A stretch of DNA of 64,000 nt. Source: Alteriqipengyuania_B sp035481675 (GTDB taxonomy: Bacteria > Pseudomonadota > Alphaproteobacteria > Sphingomonadales > Sphingomonadaceae). Position numbers and translations under genes: made by a program. The notes under the pieces are model-generated. The model had not been told where the DNA came from and searched no databases. It worked only from the letters and a program-made list of their open reading frames with translations. The stretch covers positions 558,001-622,000 of the forward strand of contig NZ_JAYJJW010000001.1 of NCBI RefSeq assembly GCF_035481675.1, written 5' to 3'. This document shows positions 28,187 through 37,217 of this stretch, one piece after another (within the stretch, counting starts at the first letter, position 1; the number at the start of each line of letters is the position of its first letter).

Positions 28187-28740
28187 TGGAGGAGATCAAC
28201 GGCCGGGTCCGTCATTCCGCCTACGGTCACAGGATCGAACGGACCCAGTCCCCCCTTCTCGCCTACAGCATCCCCATCGTCACGATCCTGCTGGGATCGC
28301 TCTCGCCGCTGCTGCCGGTCATCGCATCGGCACCATTGCTGCCGCCCCTCGGCTACCTGTTCTTCCTCTCGTGGCGTCTCGTCCGGCCGGGGCTGCTGCC
28401 GCTGTGGGCGGGCATACCGTTCGGGCTTTTCGACGACCTGTTCAGCGGCCAGCCACTCGGCAGCGCTATCATGCTGTGGTCCCTGACAATGCTGGCTCTC
28501 GAAGTGATCGACAACCGTTATCCTTGGCGCAATTTCGTGCAGGACTGGCTGCTGTCCATCGTCTTCATCGCGGTCTACCTCGTCGTCTCGGCGCTGGTCG
28601 CGGGCTTCAATCACGGCGGGGTCCGGCTTGAACTTCTGCTGCCGCAATTCGTTTTCAGCATCCTCCTCTATCCCATTGTCGCATTCGTCGTCGGCTCGCT
28701 CGACAATTTCCGCCTGCGCCGTGTGAAGAGGACGGCCTGA
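28183..28740 (+). CDS. mreD: Rod shape-determining protein MreD
   Basis: 185 residues with about five membrane segments and the typical WRLVRPGLLPLWAGIPFGLFDD core. ATG at 28183 overlaps the mreC stop by 4 nt; the second Met at 28186 is an alternative. Elongasome membrane component between mreC and mrdA. Confidence 0.9.
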   Translation: MMEEINGRVRHSAYGHRIERTQSPLLAYSIPIVTILLGSLSPLLPVIASAPLLPPLGYLFFLSWRLVRPGLLPLWAGIPFGLFDDLFSGQPLGSAIMLWSLTMLALEVIDNRYPWRNFVQDWLLSIVFIAVYLVVSALVAGFNHGGVRLELLLPQFVFSILLYPIVAFVVGSLDNFRLRRVKRTA

Positions 28741-30770
28741 TGTTCCGCAATCCCGTCCGCAGGGTGACCAGCCAGACGCTCGGCAATACGCTGGAGCGGC
28801 GCACCTTCCTGATCGGTTCGATCCAGGCCGGGATCGGCACCCTGCTTGCAGGCCGCATGGCTTATATCGCCGTTGCGGAGAACGAGCGGTATGCGGTGCT
28901 TTCGGAAAGCAACCGGGTCAACCTGTCGCTGATCCCCCCGCGGCGGGGCTGGATCCTCGACCGTAACGGCGCCCCCCTCGCCTCCAACCGCGCCGACTTT
29001 CGCGTCGATATCATCCCCGAACGAGTGAAGGACGCGCCGGCGACTGTGGCGGAACTGGGCAAGCTGCTCGATCTCGATGAGGTGGAGCAGCGCGACCTCC
29101 TTGCCTCGATCGAGGAAGGCGCGGGGTTCTCGCCTGTAGAGGTGAAGAGCAGCATCGATTTCGACAAGTTCGCCGCAGTAAGCGTCCGCCTGCCGGAGCT
29201 GCCCGGTGTGATCCCCCAGCGCGGCTTTTCGCGATATTACCCGACGGGGCCGGCGGTTGGCCACCTGCTCGGCTATGTCGGCGTGGCCAACAAGGAAGAA
29301 TTCGACGAGGCGGGCAAGGATCCCCTCCTCGTCACCCCGGGCTACCGCATCGGCAAGGACGGGCTAGAAAAGCAGTTCGAGGCACCGTTGCGCGGCGAAC
29401 CGGGCGCGCGCCGCACCGAAGTGACGGCCAGCGGGCGCATCGTGCGCGACCTCGAAACGAGGGAGGACGTCCAAGGCGACGCGGTAAAGCTCGCCATCGA
29501 CGGCCCTTTGCAGGACTATGCCGCCCGTCGCCTGGGCCTCGAATCCGGCAGCGTCGTGGTGATGGACTGCGAAAGCGGCGACATCGTCTGCATGGCCTCC
29601 ATGCCCAGCTTCGATCCCAACAGTTTCTCGCAGGGCATCGGCAGCGTCGAATGGAAGATGCTGTCGGAAGACGACCACGTCCCGCTACGCAACAAGGTGC
29701 TGAAGGGCCTCTACCCGCCCGGCTCCACGGTGAAGCCGATGCATTGCATGGCTTTCCTGCAGGCCGGGATCAAACCGACCGAGACCATCGTGTGCGGTGG
29801 CGGCCGGCGCATCGGCAATCGCTTCTTCAATTGCTGGAGCAACCATGGCGTGGTCGACATGGCGAAAGCTATCTACCAGAGCTGCGACAGCTACTTCTAC
29901 CACTTCGCCCAGCAGATCGGCTTCGATCCCATCGCGCAGATGGCGGAGACGACCGGCCTCGGCCAGGAATTCGACCTGCCGGTGACCAGCCAATTCTACG
30001 GCACGGTGCCCAATCCCGCGTGGAAGGAAGAGAAGTACGGCGATCCCTGGCGAGCCTACGACACGGTCAATTCCTCGATCGGACAAGGCTATTACCTGGC
30101 CAACCCGCTTCAGCTGGCAGTGATGAGCGCACGGCTTGCGACCGGCAAGATGCTGATGCCGCGCTTGGTTATCGGGAATAAGAAACCCAATCCGCGAAAC
30201 TTCAATTGGGATCCTGAGCATATCCGGGTCGTGCGCGAAGCGATGAGTGATGTGGTCAACGGGCCTGGCACTGCCGGCCGCGGGCGCCTGCCACTCGAAA
30301 ACGTCCAGATGGCCGGCAAGACGGGCACGGCGCAGGTGGTTTCGCTGCGCTATTCGGACGGCAAGACGGGACCGTGGAAGTACCGCGATCACGGCCTGTT
30401 CGTGTTCTTCGCTCCGGTGGAAAATCCGCGCTATGCCGGTGCGGTCGTGATCGAGCACGGCGGCGGGTCCAGTGCCGCCTATCCTGTCGCTCGCGACGTG
30501 ATGACGTATCTGTTCGACCCGCAGAAGGCGCTCGAGCAATTGTACGCATTCGAGGAAGAATGGGGTGGCAAGCCCGGCGAACGGCAGCTGCGCAAGTACC
30601 GCGCCTATGCCGAGGCCGCCGGGGTCGACGTGCCCCGCGCACCGCAGGACATTGCCGCCTTCGCGGCCCGTGTCGATGCAGAAGCGCGCGCCCGCGTAGT
30701 CACGGCCGTTGAAGAGGACGCGCAGAGCACCGCCCGCCCATCCCGCGACGGGAGCCCCGATCCGCGATGA
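28740..30770 (+). CDS. mrdA: Penicillin-binding protein 2
   Basis: 676 residues. One N-terminal membrane helix, a dimerisation (pedestal) domain containing RGWILDRNGAPLASN, and a transpeptidase domain: active-site PPGSTVKPM (Ser-x-x-Lys), SCDSYFYH (SxD) and KTGTAQ. It crosslinks peptidoglycan during elongation. A charged C-terminal extension of roughly 60 residues makes it longer than the E. coli protein. Start overlaps the mreD stop; stop overlaps the rodA start. Confidence 0.95.
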   Translation: MFRNPVRRVTSQTLGNTLERRTFLIGSIQAGIGTLLAGRMAYIAVAENERYAVLSESNRVNLSLIPPRRGWILDRNGAPLASNRADFRVDIIPERVKDAPATVAELGKLLDLDEVEQRDLLASIEEGAGFSPVEVKSSIDFDKFAAVSVRLPELPGVIPQRGFSRYYPTGPAVGHLLGYVGVANKEEFDEAGKDPLLVTPGYRIGKDGLEKQFEAPLRGEPGARRTEVTASGRIVRDLETREDVQGDAVKLAIDGPLQDYAARRLGLESGSVVVMDCESGDIVCMASMPSFDPNSFSQGIGSVEWKMLSEDDHVPLRNKVLKGLYPPGSTVKPMHCMAFLQAGIKPTETIVCGGGRRIGNRFFNCWSNHGVVDMAKAIYQSCDSYFYHFAQQIGFDPIAQMAETTGLGQEFDLPVTSQFYGTVPNPAWKEEKYGDPWRAYDTVNSSIGQGYYLANPLQLAVMSARLATGKMLMPRLVIGNKKPNPRNFNWDPEHIRVVREAMSDVVNGPGTAGRGRLPLENVQMAGKTGTAQVVSLRYSDGKTGPWKYRDHGLFVFFAPVENPRYAGAVVIEHGGGSSAAYPVARDVMTYLFDPQKALEQLYAFEEEWGGKPGERQLRKYRAYAEAAGVDVPRAPQDIAAFAARVDAEARARVVTAVEEDAQSTARPSRDGSPDPR

Positions 30771-31882
30771 GCGCGTCGATCATTCCCGATCCCATAGCAC
30801 GCCAACCCTGGCGCCTGCTGTTGCCGCTGTTCGCCATCGTCGCGCTCGGTGGGGCGGTGCTGTATTCGGCTGCCGGCGGCAGTCTCGACCCCTACGCATC
30901 GCGCCACTTCCTGCGCTTCGCCGTGTTCATGGCGATGGCGCTGGTGATGACCCGCTTCCCGCGCGACCTGGTCAAGATGTCCGCTTACCCGCTCTACGGG
31001 CTGACGCTGATACTGCTGCTGGGCGTCGAATTGCTTGGCGCGATGGGGGGCGGGAGCCAGCGCTGGCTGGAACTTGGCTTCCTGCGCCTGCAGCCGTCCG
31101 AATTGATGAAGCCGATCATCGTGCTGGTGCTGGCGCGATATTACGAGACGCTACCCGCCTCGATGACGCAGGAATGGCGCGCCTTGCTTCCCGCCGCCGG
31201 CCTGATCGGCGCGCCGATGGCGCTGGTGCTGATGCAGCCCGATCTCGGCACCTCGCTTGCCATCGCGTTCGGCGGTGCCTGCGTGATGTTCTTCGCCGGA
31301 TTGCCGATGCGCTGGTTCGTCTACAGTGGCGCGGCGGCGGCGGTCATCGCACCGCTCGCCTTCTTCTTCGGGCTGAAGCCCTACCAGCAGAGCCGCGTGA
31401 CCACCTTTCTTTCCCCCGAGAGCGATCCCCTCGGCGAAGGGTACCAGATCACCCAGTCGAAGATCGCCATCGGTTCGGGCGGGCTGACCGGCAAGGGATT
31501 CGGCAACGGCTCCCAAAGCCATCTCGACTATCTGCCGGAACCGCACACCGATTTCGTGTTCGCGACGATGGCGGAGGAATGGGGACTTCTCGGCGGCGTC
31601 TTTGTGATCGTTGCCTTTGCCATCATCCTCAACTGGGGCCTGACCGTGGCGCGCGACGCGCAGGACCGATTCTCGCAATTGCTGGCGGGCGGCATGGTCG
31701 TGACGATCTTCTTCTACATCGCGATCAACCTGATGATGGTGATGGGCCTTGCCCCGGTGGTCGGGATCCCGCTGCCCTTCATGAGCCATGGCGGATCGTC
31801 CATGCTGACGAACATGATCTGCATCGGCGTGCTGATGATGGTCCACCGCTGGAACCGCAGCGGCCCACGGCGGATGCGCTAG
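30767..31882 (+). CDS. rodA: Rod-shape SEDS glycosyltransferase RodA
   Basis: 371 residues with about ten membrane segments. SEDS signatures: GGGSQRWLELGFLRLQPSEL, the catalytic region around MQPDLGTSLAI, PHTDFVFATMAEEWG and PLPFMSHGGSSML. RodA polymerises glycan strands with PBP2. Its TAG stop overlaps the stop of the convergent luxR-type gene. Confidence 0.95.
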   Translation: MSASIIPDPIARQPWRLLLPLFAIVALGGAVLYSAAGGSLDPYASRHFLRFAVFMAMALVMTRFPRDLVKMSAYPLYGLTLILLLGVELLGAMGGGSQRWLELGFLRLQPSELMKPIIVLVLARYYETLPASMTQEWRALLPAAGLIGAPMALVLMQPDLGTSLAIAFGGACVMFFAGLPMRWFVYSGAAAAVIAPLAFFFGLKPYQQSRVTTFLSPESDPLGEGYQITQSKIAIGSGGLTGKGFGNGSQSHLDYLPEPHTDFVFATMAEEWGLLGGVFVIVAFAIILNWGLTVARDAQDRFSQLLAGGMVVTIFFYIAINLMMVMGLAPVVGIPLPFMSHGGSSMLTNMICIGVLMMVHRWNRSGPRRMR

Positions 31883-32613
31883 GGCTCGACCAGCCGCAGT
31901 TTCAGCGCCTTAACCGTCGCGCCCACCCGGTCGGCGGTATCGAGCTTCGTGTAGATACGCTGCGTGTAAGTGCGCACGGTCTCGGGCGAGATCGAAAGGA
32001 TTGCGCCGATGTCCACGGTCGATTTGCCGCGGACGATCCATTGCAGCACCTCTGTCTCCCTCTCGGAAAGCGTTGGCGCCTTTTGCTCGCGGTCGAGCAA
32101 TACGCACAGCCGCTGGTGTGCAATCTGGTGGATCAGCCGCACGTCCAGCAACAGCATCCCGTCGCCTTCCAGGTCCATCGGGCGATCGAAATCGCATGAG
32201 GCATAGGCATTGCGGGAGTGCGGACCGTAAAGCGGCAGGCCGAAGCCATGTACCAGCCCGTGCGCCTGCATCGCCTCGGCGTAACGACTGGTCCCTTCGA
32301 AATCGGCGCATGCAGCCAGCGCCTCGCGCCAATAGGTGAGCCGAGCCATCTTGAAGGTGTAAGTCGGAATAGGGTCGATCGTCCGCAATTCGGTGTCCCG
32401 GTAAAGCGCCAGCCACTCATCGGGAAAGCCCTCGGCATATATGATGGTACGGTCGGAAGTCGGCCCGTCGAAAACCGGTGTGAAGTGATAGCTTTGCCGG
32501 ACGATGCCGCGTTCTTTCGACCATTCGCGGACAGCCGTCAGGACCTCGGCCACATCCTCGATGGCCTCGATCCGGCTGTCGATGTCCGCAACGCTAAGCA
32601 ATTCGAACCCCAT
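31879..32613 (-). CDS. LuxR family regulator with autoinducer-binding domain (solo)
   Basis: 244 residues. N-terminal autoinducer-binding domain with the acyl-homoserine-lactone pocket residues in place: Trp67, Tyr71, Asp80-Pro81 and Trp95. C-terminal LuxR HTH (about 178-235): LSERETEVLQWIVRGKSTVDIGAI and ETVRTYTQRIYTKL. No luxI-type synthase is in the window, so it may be a solo receptor or pair with a distant synthase. Convergent with rodA with overlapping stop codons. Confidence 0.88.
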   Translation of the reverse strand: MGFELLSVADIDSRIEAIEDVAEVLTAVREWSKERGIVRQSYHFTPVFDGPTSDRTIIYAEGFPDEWLALYRDTELRTIDPIPTYTFKMARLTYWREALAACADFEGTSRYAEAMQAHGLVHGFGLPLYGPHSRNAYASCDFDRPMDLEGDGMLLLDVRLIHQIAHQRLCVLLDREQKAPTLSERETEVLQWIVRGKSTVDIGAILSISPETVRTYTQRIYTKLDTADRVGATVKALKLRLVEP

Positions 32614-32814
32614 GTGTCCCCCAAGTGCGGGACTTGTTGACTTTCAGGGGCCACCGTAGACCAATCCGCCCGCTGGGTGAAGGTTGCGCCCTGCCGCGAA
32701 GCATGGACCTTTTTTCAGCGAGGACTCCTGCACGCCACGACCAAAAATCCGAAGCGCGAAGAATAACTTGCAGCGAGCGCAATTGATGCGCGAACTGCTG
32801 TCGAGACATCGAGT

Positions 32815-33105
32815 ATGAAGACCACCATTCGAAATGTTGCCCTGCGAGCGCGCGATGCGGTGCGCCGCGGAAAGCAGAAGCGTCGTTTTGATCGGCTGAG
32901 CGGGGATGCTTCGCGCCTGGCTGTCCTGCTGACCGAGCATGGCACCGAGCACGTGCCCCTGCGGGTGCGCGACGTTCACCTGCTTGCCGATATTCGTCAG
33001 GGCGACGTGCTCAAGGCATTGAAAGAACTGCAGGACGAGGGGTTCATCTGCGTCGAAGAGGAAATGCACGATCCGCTCGCTTCGCGCATTCGCATGGACG
33101 GCTGA
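32815..33105 (+). CDS. Small basic protein, possible winged-helix fold
   Basis: 96 residues, very basic for the first 30 (RARDAVRRGKQKRRFDRL), then a segment that could form a winged helix (RVRDVHLLADIRQGDVLKAL / LQDEGFICVEEE). No family recognised. It is 201 bp from, and divergent to, the LuxR gene, and 105 bp before tRNA-Lys. Whether it is regulated by the LuxR protein is unknown; I see no lux-box palindrome between them. Confidence 0.6.
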   Translation: MKTTIRNVALRARDAVRRGKQKRRFDRLSGDASRLAVLLTEHGTEHVPLRVRDVHLLADIRQGDVLKALKELQDEGFICVEEEMHDPLASRIRMDG

Positions 33106-33127
33106 GAGCCGTCCGCCAATAAGCTCT

Positions 33128-33155
33128 TGTCATTTCGGCGGGGCTGACTAAATGC
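33128..33155 (+). promoter_or_regulatory. Possible sigma-70 promoter for tRNA-Lys
   Basis: TTGTCA (33128-33133), a 16-nt spacer, and TAAATG (33150-33155), about 55 nt before the mature tRNA 5' end. Only a moderate consensus match. Confidence 0.3.
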
Positions 33156-33210
33156 AGCGCCTCCCGCGAATCGCCGAAGGCATTCCGGGCCCGCGGAGTA
33201 CCGCCCGTGT

Positions 33211-33288
<78 letters not shown>

Positions 33289-33422
33289 TTTTCAAACACT
33301 TACTCCTCGATTGCTATCGGCGCTCAACGCGCTAGCAACCACATAGCAACCACCGCGCAAGGTAACTTAGCGTAGCGCCTTTTTCGGCAGTGTCGGGCTT
33401 GCTCAGGCTTCAGGAGACTAAT

Positions 33423-33743
33423 GTGACAGACAGAATCAGCCGCAACCTTCTCGACGAGATTGATGGCCTGGTTACGGCTTACCTAACTGCCGCTAGGACC
33501 GCACAACGAGAGACAATCCTTTCGGATCAGGTCGACACTGGAAAAATGCTTAAGCATGGCGCGTACCCTCCATCTGATCCTCGCTCCGAACCTGCGGCCG
33601 CGTTGATGCAGCTTGCAGGCCGCTTAAAAGCTGACGGGGACAACACACGCTTGAAGGACGTTCTAGACGCTTACCGTGCAGAGTTCGGGCCAAAACGCGC
33701 CGCCACGCTCAACGCGCGGTGGCAGTACCTGGCTGAGCAATAG
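33423..33743 (+). CDS. Hypothetical island protein
   Basis: 106 residues from GTG at 33423, chosen because AGGAG (33412-33416) lies 6 nt upstream. Helical and charged: TDRISRNLLDEIDGLVTAYL, then MLKHGAYPPSDPRSEPAAAL and EFGPKRAATLNARWQYL. No family recognised. It is the first gene inside attL; followed by a GGCGCCGT/ACGGCGCC hairpin (33751-33775) without a T-tract. Confidence 0.55.
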   Translation: MTDRISRNLLDEIDGLVTAYLTAARTAQRETILSDQVDTGKMLKHGAYPPSDPRSEPAAALMQLAGRLKADGDNTRLKDVLDAYRAEFGPKRAATLNARWQYLAEQ

Positions 33744-33875
33744 GGTGCGGGGCGCCGTGAGCAGGTGACGGCGCCTGAAACCAGAGCGCCCCATCCTCCT
33801 CTGCACCAAACATGGCCTTTGCACACAATCGCCACGTTACTGCCGCGCCGCGCCAATCAAGCGCTACGCCTGTTG

Positions 33876-36800
33876 CTAGGCGGCTTGCATCGTCTTGGTA
33901 ATGAGTTGCGTGAGGTAGCGATCGCGCCCGCCATTCATAAACAGCAAGTGCCTGTCCTCGAGGTCCGCCTGCGTTTCCCGGTCACCAATGTTGAGCAAGT
34001 TCTCAAACGCGGTGTTTGACAGGATAAACGCATTCAGCGTCAGCAGTGGGTCACCCACTTCCTCCTCGATATCCTTAATCTCGCGGTAAAGCTGGAGCTT
34101 GGGGTCAGACAGATCGACCAATTTGATGCCCTTCGGGTCAACAAAACTCAGCCACTGCTGCCCGCTCTTTTCATCCACCATCCACAATAGGAAATCTGGA
34201 TAGAAGTTTCCGGCGGTGGCAAAACCCAAACCTTTGCTCTTTGTATCCGCATTGCGGAGCAGGTAGAGGCTTTTGCCTGCCAGCAGGTCCTTGCCTACCT
34301 CTGATGCGCAGAATCCTTCCAAATCCCTTACAAACTGCACTTCGCTTGGTGCGTCGAAGGCTATCGGCCGCATCCGCAGCGGCAGCGTGTGTCCATCGGC
34401 CGGGGACATCAACGGGTAGTATAGGTGCTCCTTAAAGCTAATGGCGATCAAAGGCCCATCAGCCCATTGTTGCTGTGCGCCCTCAATATCACCTGCCGCA
34501 ACGACTGCCTGCAATTCCTGCAAGCGCTTCAGCCAGGTAGCGCCCTCGTCAGTGTTTTTGATTTCGAAGCGGTACGCATCGAGCATCGATCCATGCTGCT
34601 CATCTATGTAGTCGGTCTGGAAGAATTGGCCTTCGTAGGCACCCTTGAGCGCCTGGTAAAAGCGGTCCGTGTAATCGATCAAAAGCCGGATCAAATAGCT
34701 TTGCTGCTTCTGAATGTCCGCAACTGTACGGACTTCCAGCTCGCTGGCTGGAGCGTAGAGCGTGTACCAATCCTGCTTCGTAGTGCAGAAATCTTTCAGC
34801 CGGTCCTGATCCAACCGCAGGTTGCTCCAGGTACGGAGCAATTTGTATTCCTGCACAGCAAGGTAGATCGCATCCCAGTCAAAACTGGCCATTGCGGTTG
34901 CCGACAATTTGCCCTCATGACGCACCTGCGCTGGCGGAACCTGATCCCACGGGCCGTTTGTCGCTAGCGCTTCCACGCGCGGGTAAAGATCGAGCGTTAT
35001 GTGCGGCTTCTTCACGCGGCCTTCAAACTGCCCAAGATCATAGAGCGTTGGGTAGTGGGTACGCTTGAAGCCCTTGGCCTGGTTGTCTTTGTACCCGTCT
35101 TTCAGCTTGAGTGTCTTGAGGCGTTTGCCTGCTGGTAGGTTTGACTTAGTCGGGAAATCCAGCTCGAGCATTTCATCGCTCGGCGTGATCCCCTCCTCGC
35201 GCAGATAGTCCTTGAAGGTCGCCATATAGCTGGCGCGCACCCCGAAAATGTTTAGGGTTTCGAGCGTCTCCAGATGCGCACCCTTTGCCAGCTGCTGGCG
35301 TTCGGCAGGTGTCGAGCGCTTGAGCGACATGGCGCGGCCTTTGAGACGAACCCCGCGCCCGAACAGTTGGATGATCTGGGTGCCCTCTCCCTGGCCCATA
35401 TTGAGCAAGCCCATGGTCGACACCCGCCAACTCGACCAGCCTTCGGTAAACTTGCGCGATCCGATCAGGATGTTGAGCTTACTGCCCTTGTCGTTGAGCG
35501 TTTCGAACAAGCCTGATCCAAAGTCGTCGCTGACTGCGTCATAAGGCTCCCCTTCATTGTCTGCCGTCTTGAAGAAGCCGCTGTCATTGCCGATGTTGAT
35601 GAGTCCGAACGGCTCCTCCGTTCCTACCTGCAAGGCCAGTTCACCAGCGCTGCCCTTAAGGTTCACAAGCTTCAAGCGTTGCCGCGATCCGGCATTGAAC
35701 AGGCGGCGCAGGATGTCGGCGAATATCGCCTCCGCATCTTGGCCCAATAGCGCCACGAATTTGCGAGCGAAGATGTTGTTGCCCTTGGGGTCAAGCAACT
35801 GCGCGCGGTCATTCACAAGCTCGTCAATCCAGCGCTTTGACCGATCCTGTTGATCTAGAAACTCACCAAGGAAACGCACGACGGCGAGGATGTCGCTGTC
35901 GTCATCCGCCACCTTGTTACCGACGAAAACCCAAAGCGGTTTTGCGATGTTGAAGTCGGCGATCTTCTCGCCCTGCGTGTCCCATAGATAGAGCTGCTGG
36001 TAGAAGGCGAGCAGGCAAGCGGTGAAATATTTTGCCAGCTGCTCCTCGTCATCCTTCTCGTCTAGGTTGAGGATCAGGGATTCCTTGCCGTAGCCGTCAG
36101 CGTAAAAGAACTTGTAGCTGTAATCGAACAGCACAGCCTTAGCGTAGGCTTCCTTCACCGCGTCGGTCTTCGCGCGACGTTGCTGGCGGCTGTCCAGGAC
36201 GATGGCGTCTCGCTGCGCTTGCGTCCATTGACGCCATGTCCGGTCAGGATCGAGCAGCTTAGCCTTAGCTTTCTTGAGATCCTCCTCAGCCTTTTCGATC
36301 GTCAGCCCCTTGTTCACGGCCTGGCCGAAGGTGGCGCTGTATTCGAAGGCAAAGCCCTTGCTCACCAGCGCCTCGCGCCGGGCCATCCATGCGCCGCCTG
36401 CGCTGCCTGCACCGCGATGCCCCTCGTCCACCAGCACGAGGTTGTTGCCTTCGAAGGCTTCGACGGCGACGGTCTTGTCGCCCATATCGTCACCCAGCTT
36501 GTTGATGTCGATAACTTCAATCGTGCCAGGGAAGTCCGGGCTGCGGTTCTTGTCGAACAGGCGGGTGAAGCTGAAGCCCGACAGCGCCAGCTCGTCCAGG
36601 TGCTGGCGCGAGAGGCCCTCGTTCGGCGTCAGCAGTATGATCTTGTCGGGATAACTCTTGCCGTTTCCTTCCTGGAAATAGTGCAGATATTGGTGGATGT
36701 TGACGTGCAGCAGCAGCGTCTTGCCGCTGCCGGTCGCGTTCCAGAAAGCAAGCTTGTTGAGATCGTCCGCCGTGTAATCGCGGAACGGTTCGGAGCCATC

Positions 36801-37217
36801 CTCCTTGCGGTATTCGGCCATCTGGGCGTTGAGCCCGTCCAGCAGGTCCTGCCGCCGGGCGAAATACCAGTCGAGGTAGATCTCGGTGAACAGCAGGCTG
36901 AGATACTGGAAGTATTTCATAGTCAGCACATGGCCGTCCACCGCGTTGCGGCGGTGGGTGATAGACTGCCAGTGCTTTACAATATTGAGGTCGTAACGGC
37001 GCAGCTGCGCCTCATCGATCCGATCGAGGTTGAATAGGTTGCGCGTCAGCTCGTGAAAGAATTTGGTCTGGCCGTCATCCTCCAAACCCTCATGTCGGTC
37101 AGCGCCCAAGCGTTCCTTGAGTGCATCCAGGCTGCCGCCATGGAAGAAGCCGAGCATCCAGCGATTGAGCACCAGCTCCTGGTGGAAACTGCGTTTCTTG
37201 CGGGGAGCGCGCGCCAT
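33876..37217 (-). CDS. Type III restriction-like DEAD helicase with PD-(D/E)XK nuclease
   Basis: 1113 residues. Helicase part: Walker A NATGSGKT (Lys166), DEGH box (264-267), and motif VI-like 'QGEGTQIIQLFGRGVRLKG'. The C-terminal nuclease core has PDFLLW (Asp1008) and FVDPKG (Asp1027, Lys1029), a PD-(D/E)XK arrangement as in type III Res subunits. Its ATG overlaps the methyltransferase stop by 1 nt, so it is co-translated. Likely the restriction effector of a three-gene phage-defence operon. There is no DUF1998 or PglZ partner, so it is neither DISARM nor BREX. Confidence 0.82.
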   Translation of the reverse strand: MARAPRKKRSFHQELVLNRWMLGFFHGGSLDALKERLGADRHEGLEDDGQTKFFHELTRNLFNLDRIDEAQLRRYDLNIVKHWQSITHRRNAVDGHVLTMKYFQYLSLLFTEIYLDWYFARRQDLLDGLNAQMAEYRKEDGSEPFRDYTADDLNKLAFWNATGSGKTLLLHVNIHQYLHYFQEGNGKSYPDKIILLTPNEGLSRQHLDELALSGFSFTRLFDKNRSPDFPGTIEVIDINKLGDDMGDKTVAVEAFEGNNLVLVDEGHRGAGSAGGAWMARREALVSKGFAFEYSATFGQAVNKGLTIEKAEEDLKKAKAKLLDPDRTWRQWTQAQRDAIVLDSRQQRRAKTDAVKEAYAKAVLFDYSYKFFYADGYGKESLILNLDEKDDEEQLAKYFTACLLAFYQQLYLWDTQGEKIADFNIAKPLWVFVGNKVADDDSDILAVVRFLGEFLDQQDRSKRWIDELVNDRAQLLDPKGNNIFARKFVALLGQDAEAIFADILRRLFNAGSRQRLKLVNLKGSAGELALQVGTEEPFGLINIGNDSGFFKTADNEGEPYDAVSDDFGSGLFETLNDKGSKLNILIGSRKFTEGWSSWRVSTMGLLNMGQGEGTQIIQLFGRGVRLKGRAMSLKRSTPAERQQLAKGAHLETLETLNIFGVRASYMATFKDYLREEGITPSDEMLELDFPTKSNLPAGKRLKTLKLKDGYKDNQAKGFKRTHYPTLYDLGQFEGRVKKPHITLDLYPRVEALATNGPWDQVPPAQVRHEGKLSATAMASFDWDAIYLAVQEYKLLRTWSNLRLDQDRLKDFCTTKQDWYTLYAPASELEVRTVADIQKQQSYLIRLLIDYTDRFYQALKGAYEGQFFQTDYIDEQHGSMLDAYRFEIKNTDEGATWLKRLQELQAVVAAGDIEGAQQQWADGPLIAISFKEHLYYPLMSPADGHTLPLRMRPIAFDAPSEVQFVRDLEGFCASEVGKDLLAGKSLYLLRNADTKSKGLGFATAGNFYPDFLLWMVDEKSGQQWLSFVDPKGIKLVDLSDPKLQLYREIKDIEEEVGDPLLTLNAFILSNTAFENLLNIGDRETQADLEDRHLLFMNGGRDRYLTQLITKTMQAA

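Noticed and set aside
32614..32814. lux-box between the LuxR gene and the small basic protein
   Set aside because: No ACCTGT-type 18-20 bp palindrome was seen in the gap.
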